This document shows positions 48,358-57,308 of a DNA stretch of 64,000 bases, in pieces. The stretch is from Arenibacterium halophilum. Its GTDB lineage: Bacteria > Pseudomonadota > Alphaproteobacteria > Rhodobacterales > Rhodobacteraceae. The stretch covers positions 1,302,001 through 1,366,000 of the forward strand of contig NZ_VCPC01000002.1 in the NCBI RefSeq assembly GCF_005938225.1, written 5' to 3'. The notes beneath the pieces were generated by a model. It saw only the letters and a program-made list of their open reading frames with translations. It ran no database searches and was not told the origin of the DNA. The stretch's first letter is position 1. Each line of letters begins with the position of its first letter. The translations under genes and the position numbers were made by a program.

Positions 48358-49161
48358 CTAGGGCGCGTCGGTGATCCGGCGCTGCCCAGAGGCTCCTTCT
48401 GCAAGCAACCTCTGCCCGTCCTCCTGCACCATCAGATCGCAGAACAACGTGCGTTCGTTGGCCAATCCTTCGGCTGATGGGCTTTTGGCCCGCCGCACCA
48501 ATTGCTTGATGTGCGCAGCTGCCCGCGCGGGTTTGCGGCTGATCTGATCGGCCAAATCATGCGCCGCATCCTGCACGTCAGCCACGCAGTCAATTGCCAG
48601 CCCCCAGTCGACCATCTTCTGCGGGCTTAGCGTTTGGCCGGTCAGGGTCATCTGCAGGGCGCGGGCCTGTCCGACGAGGTGGGGCAGCCGTTGGGTTCCT
48701 CCGGCACCTGGCAGGATGCCAAGATTGATCTCGGGCAGGCCGAACTGGTAATCGCCGTTCTGAACCAGCCGCAGATCGCAGGCCAGTGCCAGCTCGAACC
48801 CGCCGCCCATCGCCGTGCCATTCAGCGCCGCGATAAAGATCACCGGGCTGGCCTCCATCTGCCGCATCGCCTTGTGGATCATCCCTTCCGGCACCGGCCT
48901 GTCTGTCGTGAACGAAAGCCCACGCTCCGCCATTGCGGCCGCCTTTGGGGCAAGCACTTTCAGATCGTAGTGCCGGATGAACACATCCGGCAGGCCGCCG
49001 GTCAGCACACAGACACGAATTCCGGGCGCGCTGCACACCTCTGCCACCGCCCCGGCAAGCTCTGCCTCCATCGCTTCGTCCATGAAACCCTGATCCGGGT
49101 TGGAAAAGGTGATCCGTGCCACCGCTTCGTTCACCGTTAACGTCGCAGACCCCTGAGCCAT
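48358..49161 (-). CDS. Enoyl-CoA hydratase/isomerase family protein
   Basis: A 267-residue crotonase-fold enzyme. Oxyanion-hole segments are VFIRHYDLKVL and ALNGTAMGGGFELALACDLRLV; the acidic residue is in FGLPEINLGILPGAGGTQRLPHLVG. It probably hydrates an enoyl-CoA or opens a ring. It follows an acyl-CoA ligase gene on the same strand after 107 bases and may share its transcript. Confidence 0.92.
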   Translation of the reverse strand: MAQGSATLTVNEAVARITFSNPDQGFMDEAMEAELAGAVAEVCSAPGIRVCVLTGGLPDVFIRHYDLKVLAPKAAAMAERGLSFTTDRPVPEGMIHKAMRQMEASPVIFIAALNGTAMGGGFELALACDLRLVQNGDYQFGLPEINLGILPGAGGTQRLPHLVGQARALQMTLTGQTLSPQKMVDWGLAIDCVADVQDAAHDLADQISRKPARAAAHIKQLVRRAKSPSAEGLANERTLFCDLMVQEDGQRLLAEGASGQRRITDAP

Positions 49162-49268
49162 ATCGCCCTTCTCCGGTAGTTATGTCGCCCGTGTCAGGCC
49201 GGTTCATTTGCCGCACAGCTTTCGGCCGCGCGCGTCGTGTCAGACCCGCATTGCACGGGCCCTGATTT

Positions 49269-50828
49269 TCAGCTGTCGACGCCGTCCCAATAGGGCGCGC
49301 GCAAATCTTTCTTGATCACCTTGCCCAAGGCATTGCGCGGGAATTCGTCGCGCAGTTCCACTCCGACCAGCCGCTGTGTCTTGGCCAGACGCGCGTTGCA
49401 CCACTCGAGGATCGCATCCACATCGGCAGACTCTGCATTTGCGGGGATCACCAGCGCGAGGCAGCTTTCGCCCCATTTTCGATGCGGCACACCGATCACC
49501 GTCACGTCCTTCACATCGGGGTGCTGGCCCACGATGGTTTCCACGTCGCTGGGAAACACGTTGAACCCGCCCGAAATGATCATGTCCTTCTTGCGGTCAA
49601 GGATCTTGAGAAACCCGTCCTCGTCCAGCATCCCGATGTCACCCGACCGGATGAAGCTGCGCCCGCGCGCATCCCGCCAGATCAGCTCGGCCGTCTGCTC
49701 GGGGCGGTCGTGATATTGCGTCATGATACCGGCGCCATAGCCTGCGATTTCGCCCGCTTCCCCAGCCGGAAGCTGGCGACCCTCCTCATCCAGAATGCAG
49801 ACTTCAAAGCCGATCACCGGTGTGCCCACGGTATCGAATTTCTCGTCATGCTGAGACGGTCTCAGGATCGAGGCAAACCCCTCGGAGTAACCGTAGAGCT
49901 CGAACAGCCCGGGCGAGATGCGTTCGATCACCTGCCGCTTTGTATCGCGCCGCAGAGGCGACCCCGCCGACAAGACGGTTTTCAGGCTCGACAGATCAGC
50001 GCGGTCCAGCTCCGGGCGATCCAGAACCATGATGTACTGCGCCGGAACCATGAAGGTATGGGTGATCCTTTCCCGCTCGACCGTCTGTAGGAACTCTGCC
50101 GCGTCAAAGCTGGGCATGACATGCAGCGTACCACCTGCGAACAGCACAGGCAGCATCATCAGCCATGTCCCGTTGGAATAGAGCGGCGTCGTCACCAGGG
50201 CACGCGCGCCCGCGTCAAAGCCCATTTCGACCGCGTTCGAAAAGGCCCAATGCATCCGGGCCCGATGCGTCTGCACGATCCCTTTGGGCAGGCCGGTCGT
50301 GCCCGAGGAATAGATGATGTTGAACGGATCCGTCAGCTCATAGCGCACGTCGGGCGCGTCTGTTGCTTCGCTTGCCAGAACCGTTTCGATTGCAGTCCAG
50401 CCAGACGCATCGAACCCATGAGAGAGCCACTCTGTGATCGCGCCCAGATCGTCGCGCAGGGGCAGAACCCGGTCTGCAAAAGCATCAGAGACGATGGCAG
50501 CCTTGGCGCCGCAGTCGGCCAGCAACCCGCCCAGTTGTTCGCCTGTCAAAAGCCCGGACAAGGGCACGACGCACCCGCCTGCCCGAACCACACCGAAAAT
50601 CGCCTCGAGCGTTTCGATGGAATTGCCCATCATCACGGCGACCTTGTCGCCCTTACGCAGGCCGCAGCCAATCAGGTGATGCGCAACCCTATTGATATTG
50701 CTGGAAAAATCACCCCAGGTGCGGGACTGCCCCCCGCAGACAACCGCTGTTTTCTTGGGGTAGTGCCGCGCATGTGTCGCGAAAAGATCGGGAAGATAGA
50801 CCTGCGGGTCATCAAGCGTGTCGATCAT
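49269..50828 (-). CDS. Acyl-CoA synthetase (AMP-binding), ligase 1
   Basis: A 519-residue adenylating ligase. P-loop YSSGTTGLPKGIVQTH, YGYSEGFASI, the ATP site SGDIGMLDEDGFLKILDRKKDMIISGG and the C-terminal catalytic lysine in FPRNALGKVIKK are all in place. It activates a carboxylic acid to its CoA thioester. AAGGA precedes the ATG, which lies inside the end of the probable frameshifted ORF upstream. Acid specificity is not predictable here; the sequence looks like the medium/long-chain or aryl FadD-like group. Confidence 0.92.
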   Translation of the reverse strand: MIDTLDDPQVYLPDLFATHARHYPKKTAVVCGGQSRTWGDFSSNINRVAHHLIGCGLRKGDKVAVMMGNSIETLEAIFGVVRAGGCVVPLSGLLTGEQLGGLLADCGAKAAIVSDAFADRVLPLRDDLGAITEWLSHGFDASGWTAIETVLASEATDAPDVRYELTDPFNIIYSSGTTGLPKGIVQTHRARMHWAFSNAVEMGFDAGARALVTTPLYSNGTWLMMLPVLFAGGTLHVMPSFDAAEFLQTVERERITHTFMVPAQYIMVLDRPELDRADLSSLKTVLSAGSPLRRDTKRQVIERISPGLFELYGYSEGFASILRPSQHDEKFDTVGTPVIGFEVCILDEEGRQLPAGEAGEIAGYGAGIMTQYHDRPEQTAELIWRDARGRSFIRSGDIGMLDEDGFLKILDRKKDMIISGGFNVFPSDVETIVGQHPDVKDVTVIGVPHRKWGESCLALVIPANAESADVDAILEWCNARLAKTQRLVGVELRDEFPRNALGKVIKKDLRAPYWDGVDS

Positions 50829-51224
50829 GGGACCAGTCCTTTCGTAGTACGGCGCACCGGTGTTCCGCCAAGCCAGCAGCCTCTTTGCCTGTCGCGTGCC
50901 ATCTGCAGCTTCCGGGCCCGTCAGTCATCTGGATTTGGAGCCGCTCTGCCACTTCACGGCCCGTCATGGTCGCACCGGGTGTAAGCATCGCGTTCCACAC
51001 CCAGCCCTTGCCCCCGGCAGGATCATCGCGAACTGCGACAGTTGAATTTTTTGGGGATCGAGATGCGAGCAGATGAAGATCGAAGGTTTCAGCACCTGCG
51101 ACACCCTGCGCCCGCGCGAGTCAGCCGCCTTGATCGCACCCGGCAAGCGGGCAAATCGGTCAAGGCGCTTCGGCCCCGCTATAAGCTCCGGCCCCAATAT
51201 AGACTGTCGGTCAGCGCCGTTCAT
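50812..51224 (-). pseudogene. Possible frameshifted gene ahead of ligase 1
   Basis: An ATG at 51224 has an excellent ribosome site (GGGGAGGGG) and opens MNGADRQSILGPELIAGPKR, then the frame runs to a stop near 50964. A second frame, open from about 51120, continues (TFDLHLLASRSPKNSTVAVR, GWVWNAMLTPGATMTGREVA) and stops at 50812, overlapping the ligase 1 start by 17 bases as operon partners do. One indel around 51000-51120 would join them into about 135 residues. I do not recognise the family. Third-position base use is mixed, so this may be decayed or not a gene at all. Confidence 0.35.
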
Positions 51225-51241
51225 GATCCCCTCCCCGAAAC

Positions 51242-51259
51242 CAAACGAACGTTCGCTTT
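51242..51259. promoter_or_regulatory. TetR-type operator, site b
   Basis: AAACGAACGTTCGCTT matches site a at 14 of 16 positions and contains the perfect palindrome CGAACGTTCG (51246-51255). It lies about 20 bases upstream of the ATG at 51224, in the promoter region of the ligase 1/hydratase unit. Confidence 0.65.
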
Positions 51260-51421
51260 ATTGGCACGGCAGCCCGGCGGAGTCAATCATTCGTAGCCGC
51301 AGAATGCGGCGGCCGGTCACCTATGCACACCCCGCTTTACCACGCTTGAGCGTGCTGCATCGCGCAACGCCAACAGCTACTCAGTTGAGCTCCGTAGACA
51401 TGCGCCCGACCTGCCAATGGT

Positions 51422-52051
51422 TCAGTTTTGGCCAGAATCGCGCGGCGCATACGCGTTTTTCAGGACCGCAACGAACTGGTCGGAAATCTCGGCTGGCTGC
51501 CGCGGCCCATCCGGTTCGTACCAGACCGGGACCCAGTTCAAAGACCCGAACAGCCCAAGCCGAAGGATCGTCGCATCGGTACCTTCGGGCAAGTCCAGCG
51601 CGGCAAAGATGTCGCGGAAGATTTGCTCGTACTCGCGCCGATGGTCGGTCACGACCTTTGCAACCTCGGTCTGGTCGCGAATGAATTGCGGCGAGACAAT
51701 CGCCACGAGGTTGTCGTTCTGGGTCAACCCCTCAAGGTGCGCCCGCGCCGACAGGCGCAGCCTTTCCCAAGGGTCGGAAACGCCTTCCACCGCCTCGCGC
51801 ACACGTGCGGTCATCGCCTGCACCACGTCTTTGTGCAATTCGACAAACAACGCTTCTTTCGATGGAAAATGGTAATAGACCGACCCGGGCAGCATCCCGA
51901 CAGAGGCCGAGATATCGCGCATCGACGTGGCATCGTATCCCTTTGCCGCCATCAGTGTGCCAGCAGCGCGCAGAATGTCTGCGCGGCGGTTCTTGCCGCC
52001 CTTGCCGCGCCCGGTGGCCGGTGTCGCGGGTTTCTCGGTGGTTTTCGGCAT
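51422..52051 (-). CDS. TetR/AcrR-family transcriptional regulator
   Basis: A 209-residue repressor-type protein. The HTH is in NRRADILRAAGTLMAAKGYDATSMRDISASVGMLPGSVYYHFPSKEALF. The ligand domain has HLEGLTQNDNLVAIVSPQFIRDQ and LRLGLFGSLNWVPVWYEPDG, the C-terminal type seen in regulators of fatty-acid, terpene or sterol breakdown. The start at MPKTTEKPAT is chosen over the longer frame, which would run over its own operator. It sits in the centre of the catabolic cluster and is the natural candidate for binding the five palindromes, probably released by an acyl-CoA intermediate. Confidence 0.92.
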   Translation of the reverse strand: MPKTTEKPATPATGRGKGGKNRRADILRAAGTLMAAKGYDATSMRDISASVGMLPGSVYYHFPSKEALFVELHKDVVQAMTARVREAVEGVSDPWERLRLSARAHLEGLTQNDNLVAIVSPQFIRDQTEVAKVVTDHRREYEQIFRDIFAALDLPEGTDATILRLGLFGSLNWVPVWYEPDGPRQPAEISDQFVAVLKNAYAPRDSGQN

Positions 52052-52262
52052 TGTCTCTCGTCTCGACAGGCTTATCAGATCGTTGGAACGTCCCCCTGCA
52101 GAGCTTCGCCGCTCTTTGACCGGACGTTTGGTCGTCAACAGTCTTGCATACAAAAAACAAAGGGAACAGGCGAGATGCGGCAACTGTGGCCAATTCGCAA
52201 ACCCCGATCGGAAGGCTGAACAGCGCAAAACCCAAGCGATAACCAGCGCCCGCTTGCGATGG
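52052..52262. other. Upstream region of the TetR gene
   Basis: Contains operator site c and the tetR promoter. No gene is visible; the frame extending tetR to 52309 lacks a ribosome site. Confidence 0.5.
52118..52133. promoter_or_regulatory. TetR-type operator, site c (probable autoregulation)
   Basis: Read on the minus strand, GACCAAACGTCCGGTC: palindromic as GACC-NN-ACGT-NN-GGTC, and agreeing with site a at 10 of 16 positions. It lies 67-82 bases upstream of the tetR start. Confidence 0.55.
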
Positions 52263-53885
52263 TCATGCCTGTAGTTTCCGGCGGTTCGCCTTTTCGTCGC
52301 GCAGATCAATCGCTGCAGGATCGGCGCAGGGATCTGCCCCAGCCTCGAAAAGCCGGTGCTTTTGCACCTTCTGCGTGCCCGTCACCGGCAGGCTGTCGCG
52401 AAAGACCACCCACGCCGGCAGCTTGTAATAGGCCAGCCGCTGACGCGCGAATTCCAGAATGTCCCTGGCCGTGGAGTCATCGGCCTGCGCACCCTTGGCA
52501 GGGACGACCACGGCCATCACCTCTTCGTCGCGCATCTTGTCGGGCACCGACAATACGGCCACCTGCCCCACCGCCGGATGGTCGACAAGCGCATCTTCCA
52601 CCTCAGCCGCCGATATGTTTTCGCCCGACCGGCGGATCAGGTTCTTTGACCGCTCAAGGAAGAACAGCATCCCGTCGTCGCCTTGGGTCACCACATCGCC
52701 GGTATGAAACCAGCCATCGCGCCAGGCTTCGGCCGTGGCCTCGGCATTCTTGAGGTATCCACTGAAGAACCCCGATCGCGGCGCGTCTTTCGAAAAGCGC
52801 ACCACCAGTTCACCCGGGGTATCTGGCGGCACTTCGGCACCAGAGTCGTCGACAACGCGGGCCTCCATATGACCGGGCATCGGGCGCCCGAAGGCGCGCG
52901 TGTCGACCTGCCTTGGCGCGTGACAGGCCGCAAGGAAGCGCCCTGTTTCGGTCATACCCCAGACTTCGACCATAGGCACGTTGAACCGCGCCTCGAATGC
53001 CGCATGAATCGCGGGGTCAATTCCGGCCCCAAGGCCGAACCGCAGACCGTGATCTGCATCATCGGGCCGGGGCAGTGCCTTCATCAGCACGGGCGGGATG
53101 ATCCCAAGATAGTGGAATGCGGTCGCCCGCGTGGCGCGCAGATCGTCCCACCAGGTTTCCGCGTGAAACCTGTCGGGCACGATCAGGCATATCCCGGTCA
53201 GAAGCGCCGCCGTCAGCGTGTTGATGCCCGCGTTCACGTGGAAGAACGGCAGCGGCACATAGACGCGTTCGACCCCCTCGCGCAGTGTGAGCGCGCCGCC
53301 ATGGTCTGCGTAGCAGCGGCCGGCCGCAATCGCATAGGCCGTGTCAAGGATCGCCCCTTTGGGCCGCGAGGTCGTGCCGGATGTATAGACCAAGGCGATT
53401 TCGCTGTTCGGAGTCGGCGCGGTCTCTTGCGGCGAAGACGGGGCTGGCGGTGGCACGAAAGCATCCACCGCGCTGGTGTCGTCCCATTCAACCACCGGCA
53501 ACGGCCCCGCCGCTTCCAACCGCGCGCGGTTGCGCGGAAGGGCAACGGCGGCCTGCGCTTCGGAGTGTTCCAGAAGATAGGTCAGCTCGTGGTGAAGATA
53601 ATATGGATTTACCGGAACTTGCGAGATGCCAAGCGCATTCAGCGCCAGAAAGTGAACGACATGGGCCGGGTGATTGTCCAGTGCCAGCGCCACCCGATGC
53701 CCCCTGCCCCAACCTGCGTCGCGCCACTTTTCAGACAGGGCGCTGGCCTGCGCCAGCACCTGCGCATAGGTCCACTCGGACCCGTCGGGGAGGTATCCCC
53801 GGCCCGCGTGGGGCGGCGTGCATAGGAACGGGTGATCGGGCCATTTCGCGGCAGCAGCTTCCAACCCGGCAAATAACGTCTGCAT
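52263..53885 (-). CDS. AMP-dependent acyl-CoA ligase, ligase 2
   Basis: A 540-residue adenylating enzyme. P-loop YTSGTTSRPKGAILDT, WGMTETGRFLA, TGDVVTQGDDGMLFFLERSKNLIRRSGENISAAEVE, and the C-terminal lysine in LPVTGTQKVQKHRLFE. The last segment resembles carnitine/crotonobetaine-CoA ligase and other short- to medium-chain ligases. The start ATG overlaps the thiolase 2 stop by one base (TGATG), so it is coupled. It is the last gene of the TRAP-thiolase-ligase unit. Confidence 0.92.
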   Translation of the reverse strand: MQTLFAGLEAAAAKWPDHPFLCTPPHAGRGYLPDGSEWTYAQVLAQASALSEKWRDAGWGRGHRVALALDNHPAHVVHFLALNALGISQVPVNPYYLHHELTYLLEHSEAQAAVALPRNRARLEAAGPLPVVEWDDTSAVDAFVPPPAPSSPQETAPTPNSEIALVYTSGTTSRPKGAILDTAYAIAAGRCYADHGGALTLREGVERVYVPLPFFHVNAGINTLTAALLTGICLIVPDRFHAETWWDDLRATRATAFHYLGIIPPVLMKALPRPDDADHGLRFGLGAGIDPAIHAAFEARFNVPMVEVWGMTETGRFLAACHAPRQVDTRAFGRPMPGHMEARVVDDSGAEVPPDTPGELVVRFSKDAPRSGFFSGYLKNAEATAEAWRDGWFHTGDVVTQGDDGMLFFLERSKNLIRRSGENISAAEVEDALVDHPAVGQVAVLSVPDKMRDEEVMAVVVPAKGAQADDSTARDILEFARQRLAYYKLPAWVVFRDSLPVTGTQKVQKHRLFEAGADPCADPAAIDLRDEKANRRKLQA

Positions 53886-55063
53886 CACACCCGCTCCAGC
53901 AACAGTGCCATGCCCTGACCGGCACCAAGACACATGGACAGGATCGCCCGGCGCCCGCCCGTATCTTCAAGGTGCTGCATTGCCGTCAGCGCCATACGCA
54001 CGCCCGTCACCCCCGGCGGATGCCCCAGAGAAATGCCGCCACCGTAGAGGTTGTGCAGGTCGCGCGGTATGCCCAGCTGCGCCTCGGCGTGAACGTTCAC
54101 CGCCGCGAAAGCCTCGTTGATTTCGAAATAGTCGATGTCGGCAATACTCAGGCCGGTCTTTTCCAATAGCGCCGTGATCGCGGGCACCGGTCCGTGGCCC
54201 ATGATCCGCGCGGGTACACCAACAACCGTCCAATCCCTGATGCGGGCGCGCGGGGCGACGTTTTCCGCCTCCAGCGCGGCGCGATTCCCAACCAGCATGA
54301 ACCCCGCCGCATCGTTCACCGTAGAGGAATTGCCCGCCGTGACCCGGCCGCCTTCGCGGAAAGCGGGGCGCAAACGGGCCAGTTTTTCCGCCGTGGCATC
54401 GGCACGCGGGCATTCGTCGGTGTCGAAGACCACAGAGCCCGACTTTGTCTTGATCGTGATCGGCGTGATCTGCCGCGCAAGAAAGCCGCTGGACTGGGCG
54501 GCAAGCGCGCGTTCCTGGCTCATCGCGCCCCAGGCGTCCATCGCGTCGCGGTCATACCCATAATCGTCGGCAAGGTTTTCCGCCGTATCGCCCATGTATT
54601 CCTGGCTGAAGGGGCAGCGATAGGCCCAGTCCAGCATGTCTTCGACCTGCGCGGGCCCGCGCGCCACGCCCCCGCGCAGCGTGGTGATGGCATGGGGCGC
54701 CCGCGAATAGCTTTCGGCACCACCGGCGATGGCAATGCGCGAATGCCCGCTGTCAACCTGCTGGCCCGCCGAAATAATCGCCTGCAAACCGGAGGCGCAG
54801 GCGCGGATGACACCCAGCGCACCCGCTGTCTCCGGGATGCCCGATTTCACACCGACCACCCGCGCCGCGAACAGGCTGTCGCGGTCCGACGGCACCGTTG
54901 TAGTGAACACGATGTGGTCCACCTTCTCGGGCGCGATCCCCGCGCTTGCCACACAGGCGGCAGCGGTGCGCCCTGCCACGTCGGTCATGTCCAGCCCTGA
55001 AAGGCTCCCGCCAAACGCGCCAAGCCCCGTGCGCAGGCCCCCAGCCAAAACTGTTTCGGTCAT
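53885..55063 (-). CDS. Acetyl-CoA C-acyltransferase (thiolase), thiolase 2
   Basis: A 392-residue thiolase in the classical biosynthetic/degradative family. Cys89 in VIRACASGLQAIISAGQQ, Asn/His motif FEINEAFAAVNVHAE, GGGISLGHPPGVTGVRMAL and Cys in SMCLGAGQGMALLL. The GHPPGVTG and MCLGAGQG variants differ from the usual GHPLGATG and CIGGGQG, which may reflect an unusual acyl group. Starts 27 bases after the dctM stop, in one transcript with the TRAP genes. Confidence 0.93.
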   Translation of the reverse strand: MTETVLAGGLRTGLGAFGGSLSGLDMTDVAGRTAAACVASAGIAPEKVDHIVFTTTVPSDRDSLFAARVVGVKSGIPETAGALGVIRACASGLQAIISAGQQVDSGHSRIAIAGGAESYSRAPHAITTLRGGVARGPAQVEDMLDWAYRCPFSQEYMGDTAENLADDYGYDRDAMDAWGAMSQERALAAQSSGFLARQITPITIKTKSGSVVFDTDECPRADATAEKLARLRPAFREGGRVTAGNSSTVNDAAGFMLVGNRAALEAENVAPRARIRDWTVVGVPARIMGHGPVPAITALLEKTGLSIADIDYFEINEAFAAVNVHAEAQLGIPRDLHNLYGGGISLGHPPGVTGVRMALTAMQHLEDTGGRRAILSMCLGAGQGMALLLERV

Positions 55064-55090
55064 GGTGTCTCTCCTATTGTCGGGACAAGG

Positions 55091-56671
55091 TCATTTCGAA
55101 AAGAGGTAGTCCGGCAGCCATGTTGCCAGCGCCGGGAAAATCGCGATCAACGCCAGTCCGACCAACTGCAAGGCGATGAAAGGCATCACACCGCGATAGA
55201 TGTCGAAGGTCCGCACACTCGCCGGAGCGGCCCCGCGCAGGAAGAACAGCGCAAATCCGAACGGCGGTGTCAGGAACGAGGTTTGCAGGTTCACCGCAAT
55301 CATCACACCCAGCCAGACAGGGTCTGCCCCCATCAGGATCAGCACAGGCCCCACGATTGGCACGAGGATGAAGATGATCTCGAGGAAATCGAGGAAGAAC
55401 CCCATCACGAACATCAGCAGCATCACGAAGACCATCGCCCCGAACAGGCCACCGGGCAACGCATCCAGCATGTGGTGAACGGTTTCTTCGCCGCCCAACC
55501 CCCGGAACACGAGCGAGAACAGGCTGGCCCCGACCAGCACGGCAAAGATCATCGCCGTTATCAGGCCGGTCTGTTCCACCACCGGGGTCAGCTGGCGGGT
55601 CTGGAACAGCGCCCAGCACGCGGCAACGACAGAGGCCAGCACGACAGCCACCAATCCCATCGCGACCCACAGCATGGCCTGTTCGGTCGGGCTGAAATTG
55701 TCGCGCTGGATCAAAAGGTCAAAAAAGCCGTTGATGACGATCAGCGCGACGGAGGCGACGATGCCAGCCCAGAACAGCGGCGCCAGCCTTGGCACGGCCC
55801 GCCGCGCGGCCAGGATCACGGCGCCGACGGCGCCCACGCCCGCAGCTTCGGTTGGTGTGGCGATCCCTGTTAGGATTGACCCCAGAACGGCGACGATCAG
55901 GATGCCCGGCGGCAATAGACCGTTCAGCAACAGGGCCAACCTTTCACGCTTGCTCATCGCCTGCTCGCCCGGTTCGGGCAGCGGCACGGGCGCGCGTTCG
56001 GGTTTGAGCCATGCAATCGCGATGATGTAGATCGCGTAAAGCCCGACAAGCAGCAGCCCCGGGATCAGCGACCCGGCGAAAAGATCACCGACACCAACGG
56101 ATTTGCCCGCAAAATTCCCGGCCTTCAGGTTCGCTTGCTGGTTTGCGTAGGTCAGCACGTCGCCCAGAAAAACCAGCACGATCGACGGCGGAATGACTTG
56201 CCCCAATGTGCCGCTGGCGCAGATCGTGCCCGTGGCAAGCCGCGGGTCATAGCCGGCCTTCAACATCACCGGCAGGGCAATCAGGCCCATAGTCACGACC
56301 GTCGCGCCCACGATGCCGGTCGAGGCGGCCATAAGCATCCCGACCAAAACTACCGACAGCGCCAAACCGCCGCGCATACCCCGGAACAGCTTGGCCATCG
56401 AGGTCAGGAGATCTGCGGCGATCTGAGAGCGCTCCAGCACGAGCCCCATGAAAATGAACATTGGCGCCGCGATCAGCACCTCGCTCGACATGGTTCCAAA
56501 GATGCGCTGCGGCAGGAAACTCAGCTGGCGGAGCTGAAATTCACCCATCCACGCGCCAATCACCGCAAAGATCAGCGCAACCCCCGCCAACGTGAAGGCC
56601 ACGGGAAAGCCGAACAGGATCAGCACAAAGATGGCAAGGAACAGGAACAGTTCCAGATATTCGGCGATCAT
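55091..56671 (-). CDS. dctM: TRAP transporter large permease (DctM type)
   Basis: A 526-residue inner-membrane protein with about 13 hydrophobic helices. Family segments: LILFGFPVAFTLAGVALIFA at the N-terminus, SGTLGQVIPPSIVLVFLGDVLTYAN, TGIATPTEAAGVGAVGAVIL and the C-terminal ILMGADPVWLGVMIAVNLQTSFLTPPFGFALFFL. The insertion around residues 300-370 (a longer loop with two extra helices) is as in C4-dicarboxylate/large-solute members. It overlaps dctQ by four bases. Together they drive Na+-coupled uptake of an organic acid. Confidence 0.94.
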   Translation of the reverse strand: MIAEYLELFLFLAIFVLILFGFPVAFTLAGVALIFAVIGAWMGEFQLRQLSFLPQRIFGTMSSEVLIAAPMFIFMGLVLERSQIAADLLTSMAKLFRGMRGGLALSVVLVGMLMAASTGIVGATVVTMGLIALPVMLKAGYDPRLATGTICASGTLGQVIPPSIVLVFLGDVLTYANQQANLKAGNFAGKSVGVGDLFAGSLIPGLLLVGLYAIYIIAIAWLKPERAPVPLPEPGEQAMSKRERLALLLNGLLPPGILIVAVLGSILTGIATPTEAAGVGAVGAVILAARRAVPRLAPLFWAGIVASVALIVINGFFDLLIQRDNFSPTEQAMLWVAMGLVAVVLASVVAACWALFQTRQLTPVVEQTGLITAMIFAVLVGASLFSLVFRGLGGEETVHHMLDALPGGLFGAMVFVMLLMFVMGFFLDFLEIIFILVPIVGPVLILMGADPVWLGVMIAVNLQTSFLTPPFGFALFFLRGAAPASVRTFDIYRGVMPFIALQLVGLALIAIFPALATWLPDYLFSK

Positions 56672-57243
56672 TGCTTCACCTGCTCGGCATTCGGAGTATT
56701 TTTGCCCTGATCCGGCCCTGCCAGCGGCGCCGGATCAAACCCGAGGATCAGCACCCTCAGGTTGCGCAGCAGGAACGACAGCCCCTGAATCGCCAGAACC
56801 ACGACGAACACGAGGATGAAGGTCTTCAGGACATAGAGGTAATCAAGACCGGCGATTTCGTTCGAGGTTTCGCGCAGCTTCCAAGAACGGCTGACATATC
56901 CGATCGAGCGATCCGTAATCACGTAAAGCAAAGGCGCCAGAAACAGGACGCTGCCAACCACGTTTACAGCTGCCTGTTTTCGAGCCGACATGCGCCCGTA
57001 GAAAACGTCGATCCTGACATGCTGATCGGTCAGAAGCGCCCAACCGGCCACGCTCGTCATCACGATGCCGAAGGCATACACAACGGTTTCGTAGGCCGCG
57101 ATGATCGACAACCCGAAGACATACCGCAGCAGCACGTTTACGAATGTCATCAACACCATGAACAGCGTCAGCCACGAAAAGGCACGCCCGATGACAACGG
57201 TCACCGCATCAAGAAACGCGATGGGCAAGTCGAGATACCGCAA
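56668..57243 (-). CDS. dctQ: TRAP transporter small permease (DctQ type)
   Basis: A 191-residue inner-membrane subunit with four helices (for example WLTLFMVLMTFVNVLLRYVFG and DYLYVLKTFILVFVVVLAIQGLSFLLRN) and the family motif EQxxxxxRIDVFYGRMS near residue 80. Pairs with DctM. Starts 65 bases after the dctP stop. Confidence 0.93.
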   Translation of the reverse strand: MRYLDLPIAFLDAVTVVIGRAFSWLTLFMVLMTFVNVLLRYVFGLSIIAAYETVVYAFGIVMTSVAGWALLTDQHVRIDVFYGRMSARKQAAVNVVGSVLFLAPLLYVITDRSIGYVSRSWKLRETSNEIAGLDYLYVLKTFILVFVVVLAIQGLSFLLRNLRVLILGFDPAPLAGPDQGKNTPNAEQVKQ

Positions 57244-57308
57244 GGCCGATCCCCCTCCAGAATGCGCGCGGCACCAAAGAAGTGCCGCGCAGTTGGATTG
57301 CTTCAGGA

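Noticed and set aside
53155-53172. Palindrome AGGTTTC-CGCGT-GAAACCT as an operator
   Set aside because: It lies inside the coding region of ligase 2 and is not repeated elsewhere.
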